A stretch of 64,000 bases of DNA. Origin: Streptomyces sp. V1I1 (lineage in GTDB: Bacteria; Actinomycetota; Actinomycetes; Streptomycetales; Streptomycetaceae). Shown one piece after another: positions 24,803-34,383 of this stretch (position 1 is its first letter; every line of letters starts with the position of its first letter). A program made the position numbers and the translations under genes. Where the stretch lies: positions 6,014,501 through 6,078,500 of the forward strand of contig NZ_JAUSZH010000001.1 in the NCBI RefSeq assembly GCF_030817355.1. Direction: 5' to 3'. The notes under the pieces were generated by a model, which ran no database searches, was not told where the DNA came from, and was given only the letters and a program-made list of their open reading frames with translations.

Positions 24803-27790
24803 ATGACGGTGCCGGGGCGCAGAAGCAGTACCTTCACGCGACTGCTGCGGCACGGCTTCACCGATCCCTCCGCCGCCGAGCGGCTCCTCGGCCTCCCGGA
24901 CATGGCATCCGTACGGAGCGACCCGGTGCTCCTCGACGCGCTCGGCGCGGTCGCCGATCCCGACCTCGCGCTCCGCAGCCTCGTACGGCTCGTGGAGGCG
25001 CAGAAACCGGCGGGCCGGCAGAGCCTCCTCGACACCCTGGTCAGCGCGAAGCCCCTGCGAGACCGGCTGCTCGGAGCGCTCGGCGCATCCGAGGCGCTCG
25101 GCGACCATCTGGCCCGCCACCCGAGCGACTGGAAGGCCCTCGTCACCTACGAGGCGGCCGATCTGCACCCGGGCGTCGAGGAGTTCGAGCGCGGCCTGGC
25201 CGACGCGACCGACCCGGTCACGCTGCGGATCGCCTACCGGCGGTGCCTGCTCTCCATCGCGGCCCGCGATGTGTGCGGCACGACGGATGTCGCCGAGACC
25301 GCCGCCGAACTGGCCGACCTCGCGACGGCCACGCTGCGGGCCGCCCTCGCCATCGCCCGGACCGCCGCGCCCGGCGACGCCGCGCTGTGCCGGCTGGCCG
25401 TCATCGCCATGGGCAAGTGCGGTGGCCACGAGCTCAATTACGTGTCCGACGTGGACGTCATCTTCGTCGGCGAGCCGGCCGAGGACGCCGACGAGAGCAA
25501 GGCCATGCAGGCCGCGACCCGGCTGGCCTCCCACCTGATGCGGATCTGCTCCGAGACGACGGTCGAGGGCACGATCTGGCCCGTCGACGCCAATCTGCGG
25601 CCCGAGGGGCGCAACGGCCCGCTGGTGCGCACCCTCTCCAGCCACCTCGCGTACTACCAGCGCTGGGCCAAGACCTGGGAGTTCCAGGCGCTGCTGAAGG
25701 CCCGGGCGGTGGCCGGGGACCCCGCGCTCGGCGAGGAGTACATCGAGGCCGTCTCACCGCTGGTGTGGCAGGCCGCCGAGCGCGAGAACTTCGTCGCTGA
25801 CGTGCAGAAGATGCGCCGCCGCGTCGTCGACAACATCCCGGTCGCGGAGGTCGAGCGCGAGCTCAAGCTGGGCCCCGGCGGGCTGCGGGACGTCGAGTTC
25901 GCCGTACAGCTGCTGCAGTTGGTGCACGGGCGCGGCGACGCGACCCTGCACAGCGGCAGCACGCTCGACGCGCTGCGGGCGCTGGCGGCAGGCGGGTATG
26001 TGGGGCGGGCGGACGCGGCGCAGCTGGACTCCGCATACCGCTTCCTGCGCGCCATGGAGCACCGCATCCAGCTGTTCCGGCTGCGGCGTACGCATCTGGT
26101 GCCGGAGGACGAGGCCGATCTGCGCCGTATCGGCCGCTCACTCGGACTGCGTACGGACCCGGTCGCCGAGCTCAACAAGGAGTGGAAGCGCCACGCGTCG
26201 GTGGTGCGGCGGCTGCACGAGAAGCTGTTCTACCGGCCGCTGCTCGACGCCGTCGCACAGCTCACGCCCGGCGAAACGCGGCTCAGCCCGGAGGCGGCGC
26301 GGCAGCGGCTCGAGGCGCTGGGCTACGCCGACCCCGGCGCCGCCCTGCGCCATCTGGAGGCCCTGTCGTCAGGCGTGACCCGCAAGGCCGCGATCCAGCG
26401 GACCCTGCTGCCCGTGCTGCTCGGCTGGTTCGCCGACTCGGCCGACCCGGACGCCGGGCTGCTGGGCTTCCGCAAGGTGTCCGACGCGCTCGGCAAGACG
26501 CCCTGGTATCTGCGGCTGCTGCGGGACGAGGGCGCGGCCGCGGAGAACCTGGCCCGGGTGCTGTCCGCCGGGCGGCTCGCCCCCGATCTGCTGCTGCGGG
26601 CGCCCGAGGCGGTGGCACTGCTCGGCGACCCGGAGGGCCTCAAACTGCGCGGCCGGGACCATCTGGAACAAGAGATCCTTGCGGCTGTCGGGCGCGCGGA
26701 CACGGCGGAGGCGGCGGTCGCCGTGGCCCGTGGCGTACGGCGTCGCGAGCTGTTCCGTACCGCCGCGGCCGATCTGATCGGCTCGTACGGCACCGAGGAC
26801 AGCCCGGCCGAGGCGGACCCGGGGGCGCTGGTGGACCGGGTCGGGAACGCGGTCACCGACCTGAACGCGGCGACGCTCGCGGGCGCGCTCAGGGCGGCGG
26901 TACGGGAGCATTGGGGCGACACGCTGCCGACGCGGTTCGCGGTCATCGGCATGGGCCGCTTCGGGGGGCGCGAGCAGAGTTACGGCTCCGACGCGGATGT
27001 GCTCTTCGTGCACGAGCCGCGCGAGGGGGTGGACGAGCAGGAGGCGGCCCGCGCCGCGAACACCGTCGTCACAGAGATGCGCAGGCTGCTGCAGGTGCCG
27101 ACGGCGGACCCGCCGCTGCTGATCGACGCGGATCTGCGGCCGGAGGGCAAGAGCGGCCCGCTGGTGCGCACGCTTGCCTCGTACGAGGCGTACTACCGCC
27201 GGTGGGCGCTGGTGTGGGAGAGCCAGGCGCTGCTGAGGGCGGAGCCGATGGCGGGCGACATGGAGCTGGGCCGGCGCTTCGTGGACCTGGTCGATCCGTT
27301 GCGCTACCCCGCCGAGGGTCTGGGCGACGACGCCGTACGCGAGATCCGCCGGCTGAAGGCCCGGATGGAGTCCGAACGCCTTCCGCGGGGCGCGGACCCG
27401 ACGCTCCACACCAAGCTGGGCCGGGGCGGGCTGAGCGACGTCGAGTGGACGGTCCAGCTGTTCCAGATGCGCCACGGCTGGGCGGAACCTGGCCTGCGTA
27501 CGACGCGGACCCGCGAGGCGCTGGCGGCTGCCCACGCGGCGGGCCTGATCGCGACGGAGGACGCGCAGATCCTGGACGAGGCGTGGGTGCTGGCGACACG
27601 GGTGCGCAACGGCGTGATGCTGGTCCGTGGCCGCGCGGGGGACACGTTCCCGTCGGACGGGCGCGAACTGGGCGCGGTGGGGCGGTACTTGGGGTACGGG
27701 CCGGGGCATGTGGGGGACATGCTTGACGACTACCGGCGGATTACGCGGAGGGCGCGGGCGGTCGTGGAGGAGTTGTTCTACGGGGCGTAG
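24803..27790 (+). CDS. glnE: Bifunctional glutamine synthetase adenylyltransferase/adenylyl-removing enzyme
   Basis: GlnE attaches AMP to, and removes it from, the tyrosine of the housekeeping type I glutamine synthetase, switching it off when nitrogen is plentiful. The 995-residue protein has both nucleotidyltransferase domains: MGKCGGHELNYVSDVDVIFV (about residues 202-221, adenylyl-removing) and MGRFGGREQSYGSDADVLFV (about 717-736, transferase), each with the G-G and D-x-D metal ligands, joined by helical parts. In Streptomyces regulation is reported through GlnE itself without the GlnB uridylylation of E. coli. The target glnA is not in the window; the GlnA2-type protein lacks the modified tyrosine. 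Confidence 0.97.
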   Translation: MTVPGRRSSTFTRLLRHGFTDPSAAERLLGLPDMASVRSDPVLLDALGAVADPDLALRSLVRLVEAQKPAGRQSLLDTLVSAKPLRDRLLGALGASEALGDHLARHPSDWKALVTYEAADLHPGVEEFERGLADATDPVTLRIAYRRCLLSIAARDVCGTTDVAETAAELADLATATLRAALAIARTAAPGDAALCRLAVIAMGKCGGHELNYVSDVDVIFVGEPAEDADESKAMQAATRLASHLMRICSETTVEGTIWPVDANLRPEGRNGPLVRTLSSHLAYYQRWAKTWEFQALLKARAVAGDPALGEEYIEAVSPLVWQAAERENFVADVQKMRRRVVDNIPVAEVERELKLGPGGLRDVEFAVQLLQLVHGRGDATLHSGSTLDALRALAAGGYVGRADAAQLDSAYRFLRAMEHRIQLFRLRRTHLVPEDEADLRRIGRSLGLRTDPVAELNKEWKRHASVVRRLHEKLFYRPLLDAVAQLTPGETRLSPEAARQRLEALGYADPGAALRHLEALSSGVTRKAAIQRTLLPVLLGWFADSADPDAGLLGFRKVSDALGKTPWYLRLLRDEGAAAENLARVLSAGRLAPDLLLRAPEAVALLGDPEGLKLRGRDHLEQEILAAVGRADTAEAAVAVARGVRRRELFRTAAADLIGSYGTEDSPAEADPGALVDRVGNAVTDLNAATLAGALRAAVREHWGDTLPTRFAVIGMGRFGGREQSYGSDADVLFVHEPREGVDEQEAARAANTVVTEMRRLLQVPTADPPLLIDADLRPEGKSGPLVRTLASYEAYYRRWALVWESQALLRAEPMAGDMELGRRFVDLVDPLRYPAEGLGDDAVREIRRLKARMESERLPRGADPTLHTKLGRGGLSDVEWTVQLFQMRHGWAEPGLRTTRTREALAAAHAAGLIATEDAQILDEAWVLATRVRNGVMLVRGRAGDTFPSDGRELGAVGRYLGYGPGHVGDMLDDYRRITRRARAVVEELFYGA

Positions 27791-27857
27791 GGGGGTAGGG
27801 CTTAGGGGGTGCCAGGGTGCGGGCTGGTCTGGGCATCCCCCAGCCGGGCATCGCCCC

Positions 27858-28748
27858 CTAGCGGCGTGAGAACCCCAGCGCGCGAACCACCCGCGGGCGG
27901 CTCGCCTCCTCTTCCACCGCCGGGACCCGCCGCGACAGCTGGTGCGGATACGCCTGGAACCACGCGTACGACAACACGAAGCCGAAGGCCAGGCAGATCA
28001 TGCCGCCAACCGCGTCCAGCCAGAAGTGGTTCGCGGTGGCCACGATGACGACCAGCGTCAGCGTCGGATAGAGCAGACCGAGGATCTTCGCCCACGGCGC
28101 CGACGCCAGCGCGAAAATGATGATGCCGCACCAGAGCGACCAGCCGATGTGCATCGACGGCATCGCGGCGTACTGGTTCGACATGTTCTTCAGGTTGCCC
28201 GAGGCCATCGAGCCCCAGGTGTGGTGGACCAGGACCGTGTCGATGAAGTCGTTGCCGTTCATCAGCCGGGGCGGCGCGAGTGGATACAGGTAGTAACCGA
28301 CCAGCGCCACGCCTGTCGTGGCGAACAGGACAAGACGGGCAGCCGCATAGCGGCCCGGATGGCTGCGGTAGAGCCACACCAGCACGCCGATCGTCACAAT
28401 GAAATGCAGCGTGGCGTAGTAGTAGTTCATCGAGACGATCAGCCATGTCACCGAATTCACGGCGTGGTTGACCGACTGCTCCACTGCCATGCCGAGTGAC
28501 TGCTCGGTATCCCAGATCCAGTCCGCGTTGCGCAGTGCCTGTGCCTTCTGCTCCGGAACGGCATTGCGGACCAGCGAATACGTCCAGTAACTCACCGCGA
28601 TCAGCAGGATTTCGAACCAGATTCGCGGGCGGCTCGGCGACCGTAGCTGTTGCAGCCGGCTGCGCGAAGGCGCTTCGGTGACCTCGTCCGCCATGGGTGA
28701 CGGGGTGGCCGTCCGGCCTTCCATAGTCTTCACGGTCGATTCACCCAT
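27858..28748 (-). CDS. PAP2-family phosphatase / inositol-phosphorylceramide synthase-like membrane protein
   Basis: The 296-residue membrane protein has about six helices. The PAP2 signature parts are LYPLAPPRLM, the catalytic stretch AAMPSMHIGWSLWCG (Ser and His) and NHFWLDAVGGM (the second His/Asp). This arrangement, with an N-terminal helix and a long loop, matches the PAP2 form that transfers or removes a lipid-linked phosphate (AUR1-like). Substrate unknown. Start taken at ATG 28748; the longer ATG 28781 lacks a ribosome site, and ATG 28724 is another choice. Confidence 0.85.
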   Translation of the reverse strand: MGESTVKTMEGRTATPSPMADEVTEAPSRSRLQQLRSPSRPRIWFEILLIAVSYWTYSLVRNAVPEQKAQALRNADWIWDTEQSLGMAVEQSVNHAVNSVTWLIVSMNYYYATLHFIVTIGVLVWLYRSHPGRYAAARLVLFATTGVALVGYYLYPLAPPRLMNGNDFIDTVLVHHTWGSMASGNLKNMSNQYAAMPSMHIGWSLWCGIIIFALASAPWAKILGLLYPTLTLVVIVATANHFWLDAVGGMICLAFGFVLSYAWFQAYPHQLSRRVPAVEEEASRPRVVRALGFSRR

Positions 28749-28822
28749 GGGACGAGAGTCTGCCAGATGCTGCCTCCACACTGATCATCCCCCGGTCTGG
28801 TCCTGTTTGCATTGTCTACGCC

Positions 28823-29878
28823 CTAGGGACGACTGTCTCCACCGGGTCCCTGTGAGGGACGCTGTACGGGCCCCGAGGCGGTCGATCCCCGTACCACCAG
28901 CTCCGGCATGAAGACGAATTCGCTGTGCGGAGCGGGAGTCCCGCCGATCTCCTCCAGGAGGGTGCGGACAGCGGCCTGTCCCATGGCCTGCACCGGCTGC
29001 CGGATGGTGGTCAGCGGCGGGTCCGTGAACGCTATGAGGGGGGAGTCGTCGAAGCCCACCACAGAGACGTCGCCCGGCACCTTCAGGCCCCGCCCACGCG
29101 CGGCCCGGATCGCGCCGAGCGCCATCATGTCGCTCGCGCACACCACTGCGGTGCACCCGAGCCCGATCAGGGCGCCCGCCGCGGCCTGGCCGCCTTCGAG
29201 GGTGTAGAGGGAGTGCTGGATCAGCTCCTCGGACTCCTCGGGGGCGAGACCGAGTCGGGCCTCCATGGCCTGCTGGAAGCCCTCGATCTTCCGCAGTACG
29301 GGAACGAAACGCTTCGGGCCGACCGCCAGGCCGATCCGGGTGTGGCCGAGTGAGACGAGATGGGTCACGGCGAGATGCATCGCGGCCCGGTCGTCGGGCG
29401 AGACGAAGGGGGCCTTCACCTTGGGCGAGAAGCCGCCGAGGAGGACATAGGGCACGCCCTGTCCGCGCAGCTGGTCGTAGCGCTGCATGTCGGCGGTGGT
29501 GTCCGCGTGCAGGCCCGAGACGAAGATGATTCCCGAGACCCCGCGGTCCACCAGCATTTCGGTGAGCTCGTCCTCGGTGGAGCCGCCCGGGGTCTGGGTG
29601 GCAAGGACCGGGGTGTAGCCCTGCCGGGTCAGGGCCTGGCCGATGACCTGGGCGAGCGCCGGGAAGATCGGGTTGTCGAGCTCCGGCGTTATCAGGCCGA
29701 CCAGGCCGGCGCTGCGCTGCTTCAGCCGCACGGGGCGCTCGTATCCGAGCACGTCGAGCGCTGCGAGTACGGATTCGCGGGTGGCCGCGGCCACACCGGG
29801 CTTGCCGTTGAGCACGCGGCTGACTGTGGCTTCGCTGACCCCCGCCTGGGCTGCGATGTCGGCAAGCCGTGCGGTCAC
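28823..29878 (-). CDS. malR: LacI-family repressor of maltodextrin genes
   Basis: The 351-residue protein begins with the LacI helix-turn-helix RLADIAAQAGVSEATVSRVL and hinge NGKPGVAAATRESVLAALDV, followed by a periplasmic-binding-protein-like sugar domain (GLITPELDNPIFPALAQVIG; SVVGFDDSPLIAFTDPPLTT). It closely follows S. coelicolor MalR (SCO2232) over its whole length by my memory, so it is very likely the repressor that leaves its operators when maltodextrins enter the cell. GTG 29878 has AAGG 9 bases upstream. It sits 25 bases after a GH13 gene on the same strand and both diverge from malE. Confidence 0.93.
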   Translation of the reverse strand: MTARLADIAAQAGVSEATVSRVLNGKPGVAAATRESVLAALDVLGYERPVRLKQRSAGLVGLITPELDNPIFPALAQVIGQALTRQGYTPVLATQTPGGSTEDELTEMLVDRGVSGIIFVSGLHADTTADMQRYDQLRGQGVPYVLLGGFSPKVKAPFVSPDDRAAMHLAVTHLVSLGHTRIGLAVGPKRFVPVLRKIEGFQQAMEARLGLAPEESEELIQHSLYTLEGGQAAAGALIGLGCTAVVCASDMMALGAIRAARGRGLKVPGDVSVVGFDDSPLIAFTDPPLTTIRQPVQAMGQAAVRTLLEEIGGTPAPHSEFVFMPELVVRGSTASGPVQRPSQGPGGDSRP

Positions 29879-29903
29879 AGGACTGGACCTTACCGGTCGC
29901 ACG

Positions 29904-31541
29904 TCAGATTGCCCACCACGCACAGCAATCAGCCGGAATACGGGCTGTGTCACCCACCGGCTCCATGGCCGCGGAGGAGATCAGCAGCCGTCCCGGCAGG
30001 GGCAGTTCGATCTCCGATCCCGTGGTGTTGAGGGTGCAGACCAGGCCCGTGCGGGACAGCGCGAGCAGCCCTTCGGGCCCCGGCAGCCACCGCATCGGGC
30101 CGCCCGGCAGCGTACGGCGCAGCGCCAGCGCCGAGCGGTAGAGCTCGAGCGTCGAGTACGGGTCGCCGGTCTGTGCCGCCACGGACAGCTCCCGCCAGGT
30201 CCGGGGCTGGGGCAGCCAGCTCGTTCCGGGGCCGAAGCCGTACGGCGGCTCCTGGCCCGACCACGGGATCGGCACCCGGCAGCCGTCGCGGAAGCCGTCC
30301 TGCCCCGCCGCCCGGAAGAAGGCGGGGTCCTGGCGCACCTCGTCCGGCAGGTCGGTGACCTCGGGCAGTCCGAGCTCCTCGCCCTGGTAGATGTATGTCG
30401 AACCGGGCAGCGCGAGCATGAGCAGCGCGGCCGCGCGGGCCCGGCGCAGCCCCTGCCGGCCGCCGCCGTAGCGGGTGGTGTGGCGAACCACGTCGTGGTT
30501 GGAGAGCACCCAGGTGGTCGGCGCCCCCACCGAGGCGGTGGCGGCCAGTGACTCGTCGATCACACTGCGCATCGCCTCGGGGTCCCAAGGGCACCGCAGA
30601 AACTGGAAGTTGAAGGCCTGGTGCAGCTCGTCGGGGCGTACGTAAAGCGCGAGCCGGTCCGGGCTTGGGGCCCAGGCCTCGGCGACGCCGATCCGGTCCC
30701 CCGGGTAGGAGTCGAGGAGCCTGCGCCAGGAGCGGTGGATCTCGTGCACCCCGTCCTGGTCGAAGAAGGGCAGTGTCTGTGCGCCGATGAGCCTGGCCTG
30801 TTCCTTGTGGCCGATGTCCGGCAGTCCGGCCGCCTTGACCATGCCGTGCGCGACATCGACGCGGAAGCCGTCCACGCCGAGGTCCAGCCAGAAACGCAGC
30901 ACCGAGTCGAACTCCTCGTGCACCTCCTCGTTCTGCCAGTCGAGGTCGGGCTGCTCGGGCGCGAAGAGGTGGAGGTACCACTCACCGTCCGGGGTCCGGG
31001 TCCAGGCGGGGCCGCCGAAGACCGACTCCCAGTCGTTGGGTGGCAGCTCGCCGGCAGGGCCCTTGCCGGGCCGGAAGTGGTAGCGCGCGCGGGCCGCTCC
31101 TCCGGCATGGTCCGCGAGCGCGGCCCGGAACCACGGGTGCTGGTCCGACGTGTGGTTGGGGACGACGTCCACGATCACCCTCAGGCCCAACTCGTGGGCG
31201 GTGCGCACGAGATCGTCCGCGTCGGCGAGATCCCCGAAGAGCGGGTCGACGGCCCGGTAGTCGGCGACGTCGTAGCCGCCGTCGGCCTGCGGGGAGGCGT
31301 AGAAGGGCGTGAGCCAGACGGCGTCGATGCCCAGCTGTGCGAGATACGGCAGACGCTGGGTGGCCCCGCGCAGATCGCCGATGCCGTCACCGTCACTGTC
31401 GGCGAAGGAGCGCACGTACACCTGGTAGATGACGGCATCTCGCCACCAGCCCGGGCCCTCGGTGGAAGAGCTTGCAGGGTGCGGCCCTTCGGCGGCCGTG
31501 GGGGCCGGAAGGCCGATGGCGGCAGCGAGCTCGTGGGTCAT
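29904..31541 (-). CDS. GH13 alpha-glucosidase, copy 1
   Basis: The 545-residue cytoplasmic enzyme (no signal peptide) has the four conserved GH13 regions: DVVPNH; GFRVDVAHGM with the Asp nucleophile; GVAEAW with the Glu acid/base; and VLSNHDVVRH. The start of the catalytic barrel, WWRDAVIYQVYVRSFADSDG, is that of the oligo-1,6-/alpha-glucosidase group. It should split maltose and maltodextrins to glucose inside the cell. It is about 60 percent alike by eye to the GH13 gene at 35409-37082, so the two are duplicates on either side of malEFG. Operon with malR. Confidence 0.93.
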   Translation of the reverse strand: MTHELAAAIGLPAPTAAEGPHPASSSTEGPGWWRDAVIYQVYVRSFADSDGDGIGDLRGATQRLPYLAQLGIDAVWLTPFYASPQADGGYDVADYRAVDPLFGDLADADDLVRTAHELGLRVIVDVVPNHTSDQHPWFRAALADHAGGAARARYHFRPGKGPAGELPPNDWESVFGGPAWTRTPDGEWYLHLFAPEQPDLDWQNEEVHEEFDSVLRFWLDLGVDGFRVDVAHGMVKAAGLPDIGHKEQARLIGAQTLPFFDQDGVHEIHRSWRRLLDSYPGDRIGVAEAWAPSPDRLALYVRPDELHQAFNFQFLRCPWDPEAMRSVIDESLAATASVGAPTTWVLSNHDVVRHTTRYGGGRQGLRRARAAALLMLALPGSTYIYQGEELGLPEVTDLPDEVRQDPAFFRAAGQDGFRDGCRVPIPWSGQEPPYGFGPGTSWLPQPRTWRELSVAAQTGDPYSTLELYRSALALRRTLPGGPMRWLPGPEGLLALSRTGLVCTLNTTGSEIELPLPGRLLISSAAMEPVGDTARIPADCCAWWAI

Positions 31542-31640
31542 AAGGGGGTCCCTCTCGTTACTGTCCGGGGCGGGGGGACGTACATCTCACGAGGTCAACG
31601 TGGGTGCGGGCCCGTAGTGACGGTGGGCTGAGGACCAAAA

Positions 31641-31680
31641 TAACAGTCTCTGCAAGGGCTTGCGAAGGTCTTTGCAACCC
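31641..31680. promoter_or_regulatory. MalR-like operator in the divergent malE promoter region
   Basis: The stretch contains CTGCAAG at 31650-31656, then CTTGCGAAGGTC and TTTGCAA. The same words, in the same order and spacing to within one base, occur in front of the amylase gene at 38231-38257 (CTGCAAG, CTTGCGAA, GGTCTTGCA). Binding by MalR is inferred from this match and from position between the divergent aglA-type and malE genes. Confidence 0.7.
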
Positions 31681-31769
31681 TCTTCGGGGTGCCCCGAGTA
31701 GCGCAAGTGGACCGCCGTCAAGCGATGCAATGGCAACCCTCAGGACACGTGGATGTAACGATCCCCCGC

Positions 31770-31797
31770 TCTTGCAGAAAATTGCCGCAAGGTCTTT
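31770..31797. promoter_or_regulatory. Second MalR-like site near malE
   Basis: CTTGCAGAAAATTGCCGCAA is an imperfect palindrome with arms CTTGC and GCAAG, followed by GGTCTTT, again echoing the other sites. The remaining parts of the 366-base gap 31542-31907 show no gene. Confidence 0.55.
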
Positions 31798-31907
31798 CGG
31801 CTCCCTTTCATCCTTGTTACGTTCCTGCCGAACCCGGCGCCGCGAGGGAGCGGTCGGCAGGGGGCCTGGTCGCCTCCGCCATCTCGGGCATCTCTGAAGG
31901 AGTTCAC

Positions 31908-33179
31908 ATGCGGCGTGGCATAGCGGCCACCGCGCTGGTAGCGGCACTGGCACTGGCAGCGACGGCGTGCGGTGGGGGCGACAGCGGTGACAAGGCCGCC
32001 GGCCCGGTCACCCTGACCTGGTGGGACACGTCCAACGCGACGAACGAGGCGCCGACGTACAAGGCGATGATCGCCGAGTTCGAGAAGGCGAACAAGGACA
32101 TCAAGGTCAAGTACGTCAACGTCCCGTTCGACCAGGCGCAGAACAAGTTCCAGACCGCGGCCGGCAGCAAGGGCGCTCCCGACATCATCCGCGCCGAGGT
32201 CGGCTGGACCGCCTCGTGGGCGAAGTCGCAGTTCCTGGCCCCGCTGGACGGCACGGACGCGCTCAAGGACACCGGGGACATCACTCCCTCGCTGCTCAAG
32301 CAGGCCCAGTACCAGGGCAAGACCTACGGTGCCCCGTTCGTCACCGACTCCCTCGGCCTGATGTGGAACAAGGAGATTCTGAAGAAGGCCGGCTACGACA
32401 AGGCGCCGACCACCTGGGACGAGGTCAAGAAGGTCTCCAAGGCGGTCAAGGAGAAGGCCGGAGTCGACGGCTTCCAGCTCCGCGCCGACGCCTACTTCGA
32501 GCTGCCCTTCCTCTTCGGCGAGGGCACCGACATGGTCGACGCCGCCGGGAAGAAGATCACGGTCAACTCGCCCGAGGCCGTCAAGGCCGTCGACCAGAGC
32601 AAGGCTCTGCTCGCCTCGCCGGGTGTCGCCAAGCTCGATGTGACCGCCGACTCCTACGCCCACATGATGGACGCGTTCAACACCGGCAAGGTCGCGATGA
32701 TCGTCCAGGGCCCGTGGGAGCTGACGAACATCTACAAGGGCGCCGCCTTCAAGGACAAGGCCAACCTCGGCATCTCCGGCGTCCCGGCCGGCTCCACCGG
32801 CAAGGCCGGCGCCCCGACCGGCGGCCACAACCTCGCCGTCTACGCCGGCTCCGACAAGGCGCACCAGGTCGCGGCCCAGAAGTTCGTCGGCTTCATGACC
32901 TCGGGTGAGACCCAGGCCAAGATCGCGCTGAAGAACGGCACCCTGCCGACCCGGACCTCCGCCTACACCGCCGAGGTCAAGGCCACCCCGGGCATCGCCG
33001 AGTTCCAGAGCATCCTCTCCGGCTCCGCCCGGCCCCGTCCGGAACTGCCCGAATACAGCTCGCTCTTCGCCGACCTCGGCACCAACCTCACCGCGATCCT
33101 TCAGGGCAAGGTGAGCACCCAGAAGGGCCTCGACACCACCGCCGAGTCCTACAAGAAGCTGCTCAAGGACTTCTCCTAA
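31908..33179 (+). CDS. malE: Maltodextrin ABC transporter substrate-binding lipoprotein
   Basis: The 423-residue protein has a lipoprotein signal (MRRGIAATALVAALALAATA, cysteine at about 21), so it is anchored outside the membrane, and a type 1 extracellular solute-binding domain: VTLTWWDTSN, TNKFQTAAGSKGAPDIIRAE-like core and GKVAMIVQGPWELTN. It binds maltose and maltodextrins for MalFG. AAGGAG is 5 bases before the ATG. It is the first gene of malEFG-aglA-lacI and probably repressed by MalR. The space before malF holds two hairpins, which may keep malE message in excess over malFG. Confidence 0.95.
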   Translation: MRRGIAATALVAALALAATACGGGDSGDKAAGPVTLTWWDTSNATNEAPTYKAMIAEFEKANKDIKVKYVNVPFDQAQNKFQTAAGSKGAPDIIRAEVGWTASWAKSQFLAPLDGTDALKDTGDITPSLLKQAQYQGKTYGAPFVTDSLGLMWNKEILKKAGYDKAPTTWDEVKKVSKAVKEKAGVDGFQLRADAYFELPFLFGEGTDMVDAAGKKITVNSPEAVKAVDQSKALLASPGVAKLDVTADSYAHMMDAFNTGKVAMIVQGPWELTNIYKGAAFKDKANLGISGVPAGSTGKAGAPTGGHNLAVYAGSDKAHQVAAQKFVGFMTSGETQAKIALKNGTLPTRTSAYTAEVKATPGIAEFQSILSGSARPRPELPEYSSLFADLGTNLTAILQGKVSTQKGLDTTAESYKKLLKDFS

Positions 33180-33234
33180 GGCACCCACCGGCCGTCCGGA
33201 CCGCTCCCGCACAGGGACGGGACGGACGGTCGCC

Positions 33235-33283
33235 CGTGGTGGTACGGCCCCGTCCCCGTTCGGGAGCGGTCCGTACCGCCACG
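33235..33283 (+). terminator. Intercistronic hairpin between malE and malF
   Basis: CGTGGTGGTACGG pairs with CCGTACCGCCACG 23 bases later (one G-U pair), with a smaller inner stem. A second hairpin with CCGTCC and GGACGG arms lies at 33192-33229. Such structures between a binding-protein gene and its permease gene usually cause partial termination or protect the upstream message. Confidence 0.7.
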
Positions 33284-33323
33284 CCGTACACCCGCTTAAG
33301 AATCTGTCGTAAAGGTGTCGAAG

Positions 33324-34322
33324 ATGACCGTCGCCGTCGAGGGCGGAAGCCGAAAGACCCAGCCTGGCAATGCACCGCGCCCCGGGCCGATGAGCCGTAT
33401 CAGGCAGTCGTACAACCGGAATTGGTATGCCTGGGCGATGGTGGCCCCGGTCGTCGCGGTCATCGGCGTGCTGGTGCTCTACCCCCTGGGCCGCGGCATC
33501 TACCTGTCGCTGACCGATGCCGACAGCACCAACGTGGGCCGGACCATCGGCGTCAACAAGATCCCCGACAGCTTCTCGTGGGTGGGCTTCGACAACTACA
33601 CGGAGATCCTCTCCGGCGGCGACCACCAGTTCTGGCCCCACTTCACCTGGACCATCGTCTGGACGATCGTCTGTGTGGCCCTGCACTACGGGATCGGCCT
33701 GGGGCTCGCCCAGCTGCTGAACCGCAAGATGCGCGGCCGCACCTTCTACCGGATGGTCCTGATCCTGCCGTGGGCGGTGCCGACCTTTGTCACCGTCTTC
33801 GCCTGGCGGCTGATCCTCGCCGACGACGGCGGCGTCCTCAACATGGCTCTGGAATGGGCCCACTTGCCCACCCCGGCCTGGCTCAGCGACCCCTTCTGGC
33901 AGAAGACCGCCGCCATCATGGTCAACACCTGGGTCGGCGTCCCCTTCATGATGGTCTCTCTCCTCGGCGGCCTGCAGTCGATCCCGCCCGAGCTCTACGA
34001 GGCCGCCGAGGTGGACGGCGCAACCCCCTGGCAGCGCTTCCGCTATGTGACGCTGCCCGGCCTGCGCTCGGTCAGCAGCACGGTCGTCCTGCTCGGAGTC
34101 ATCTGGACCTTCAACCAGTTCGTCGTCATCTTCCTGCTGTTCGGCAACAACTCGGGCACCGAAGCCCAGATCCTCGTCACCTGGGCGTACCGCCTCGGCT
34201 TCGGACAGGACCCGCGCGACTACGCCGGCTCCGCCGCATACGGCGTCATCATCCTGTCGATGCTCATCGTCTTCGCCTCCTTCTACCGGCGCTGGCTGGC
34301 CCGCAACGAGAAGGCCGCCTGA
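33324..34322 (+). CDS. malF: Maltodextrin ABC transporter permease
   Basis: The 332-residue membrane protein has six helices and the ABC importer EAA loop EAAEVDGATPWQRFRYVTLP, which contacts the ATPase. The first helix is WAMVAPVVAVIGVLVLYPLG. ATG 33324 has AAAGG 8 bases upstream. With MalG it forms the channel for maltodextrins. No ATPase gene is in the operon; in Streptomyces the multi-purpose MsiK, encoded elsewhere, is used. Confidence 0.95.
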   Translation: MTVAVEGGSRKTQPGNAPRPGPMSRIRQSYNRNWYAWAMVAPVVAVIGVLVLYPLGRGIYLSLTDADSTNVGRTIGVNKIPDSFSWVGFDNYTEILSGGDHQFWPHFTWTIVWTIVCVALHYGIGLGLAQLLNRKMRGRTFYRMVLILPWAVPTFVTVFAWRLILADDGGVLNMALEWAHLPTPAWLSDPFWQKTAAIMVNTWVGVPFMMVSLLGGLQSIPPELYEAAEVDGATPWQRFRYVTLPGLRSVSSTVVLLGVIWTFNQFVVIFLLFGNNSGTEAQILVTWAYRLGFGQDPRDYAGSAAYGVIILSMLIVFASFYRRWLARNEKAA

Positions 34323-34383
34323 CGGCCGCCCAGGCCGTCGAGCAACAGCACCAGCCATGACGAAAGAGAGGGCAGCCAACCCC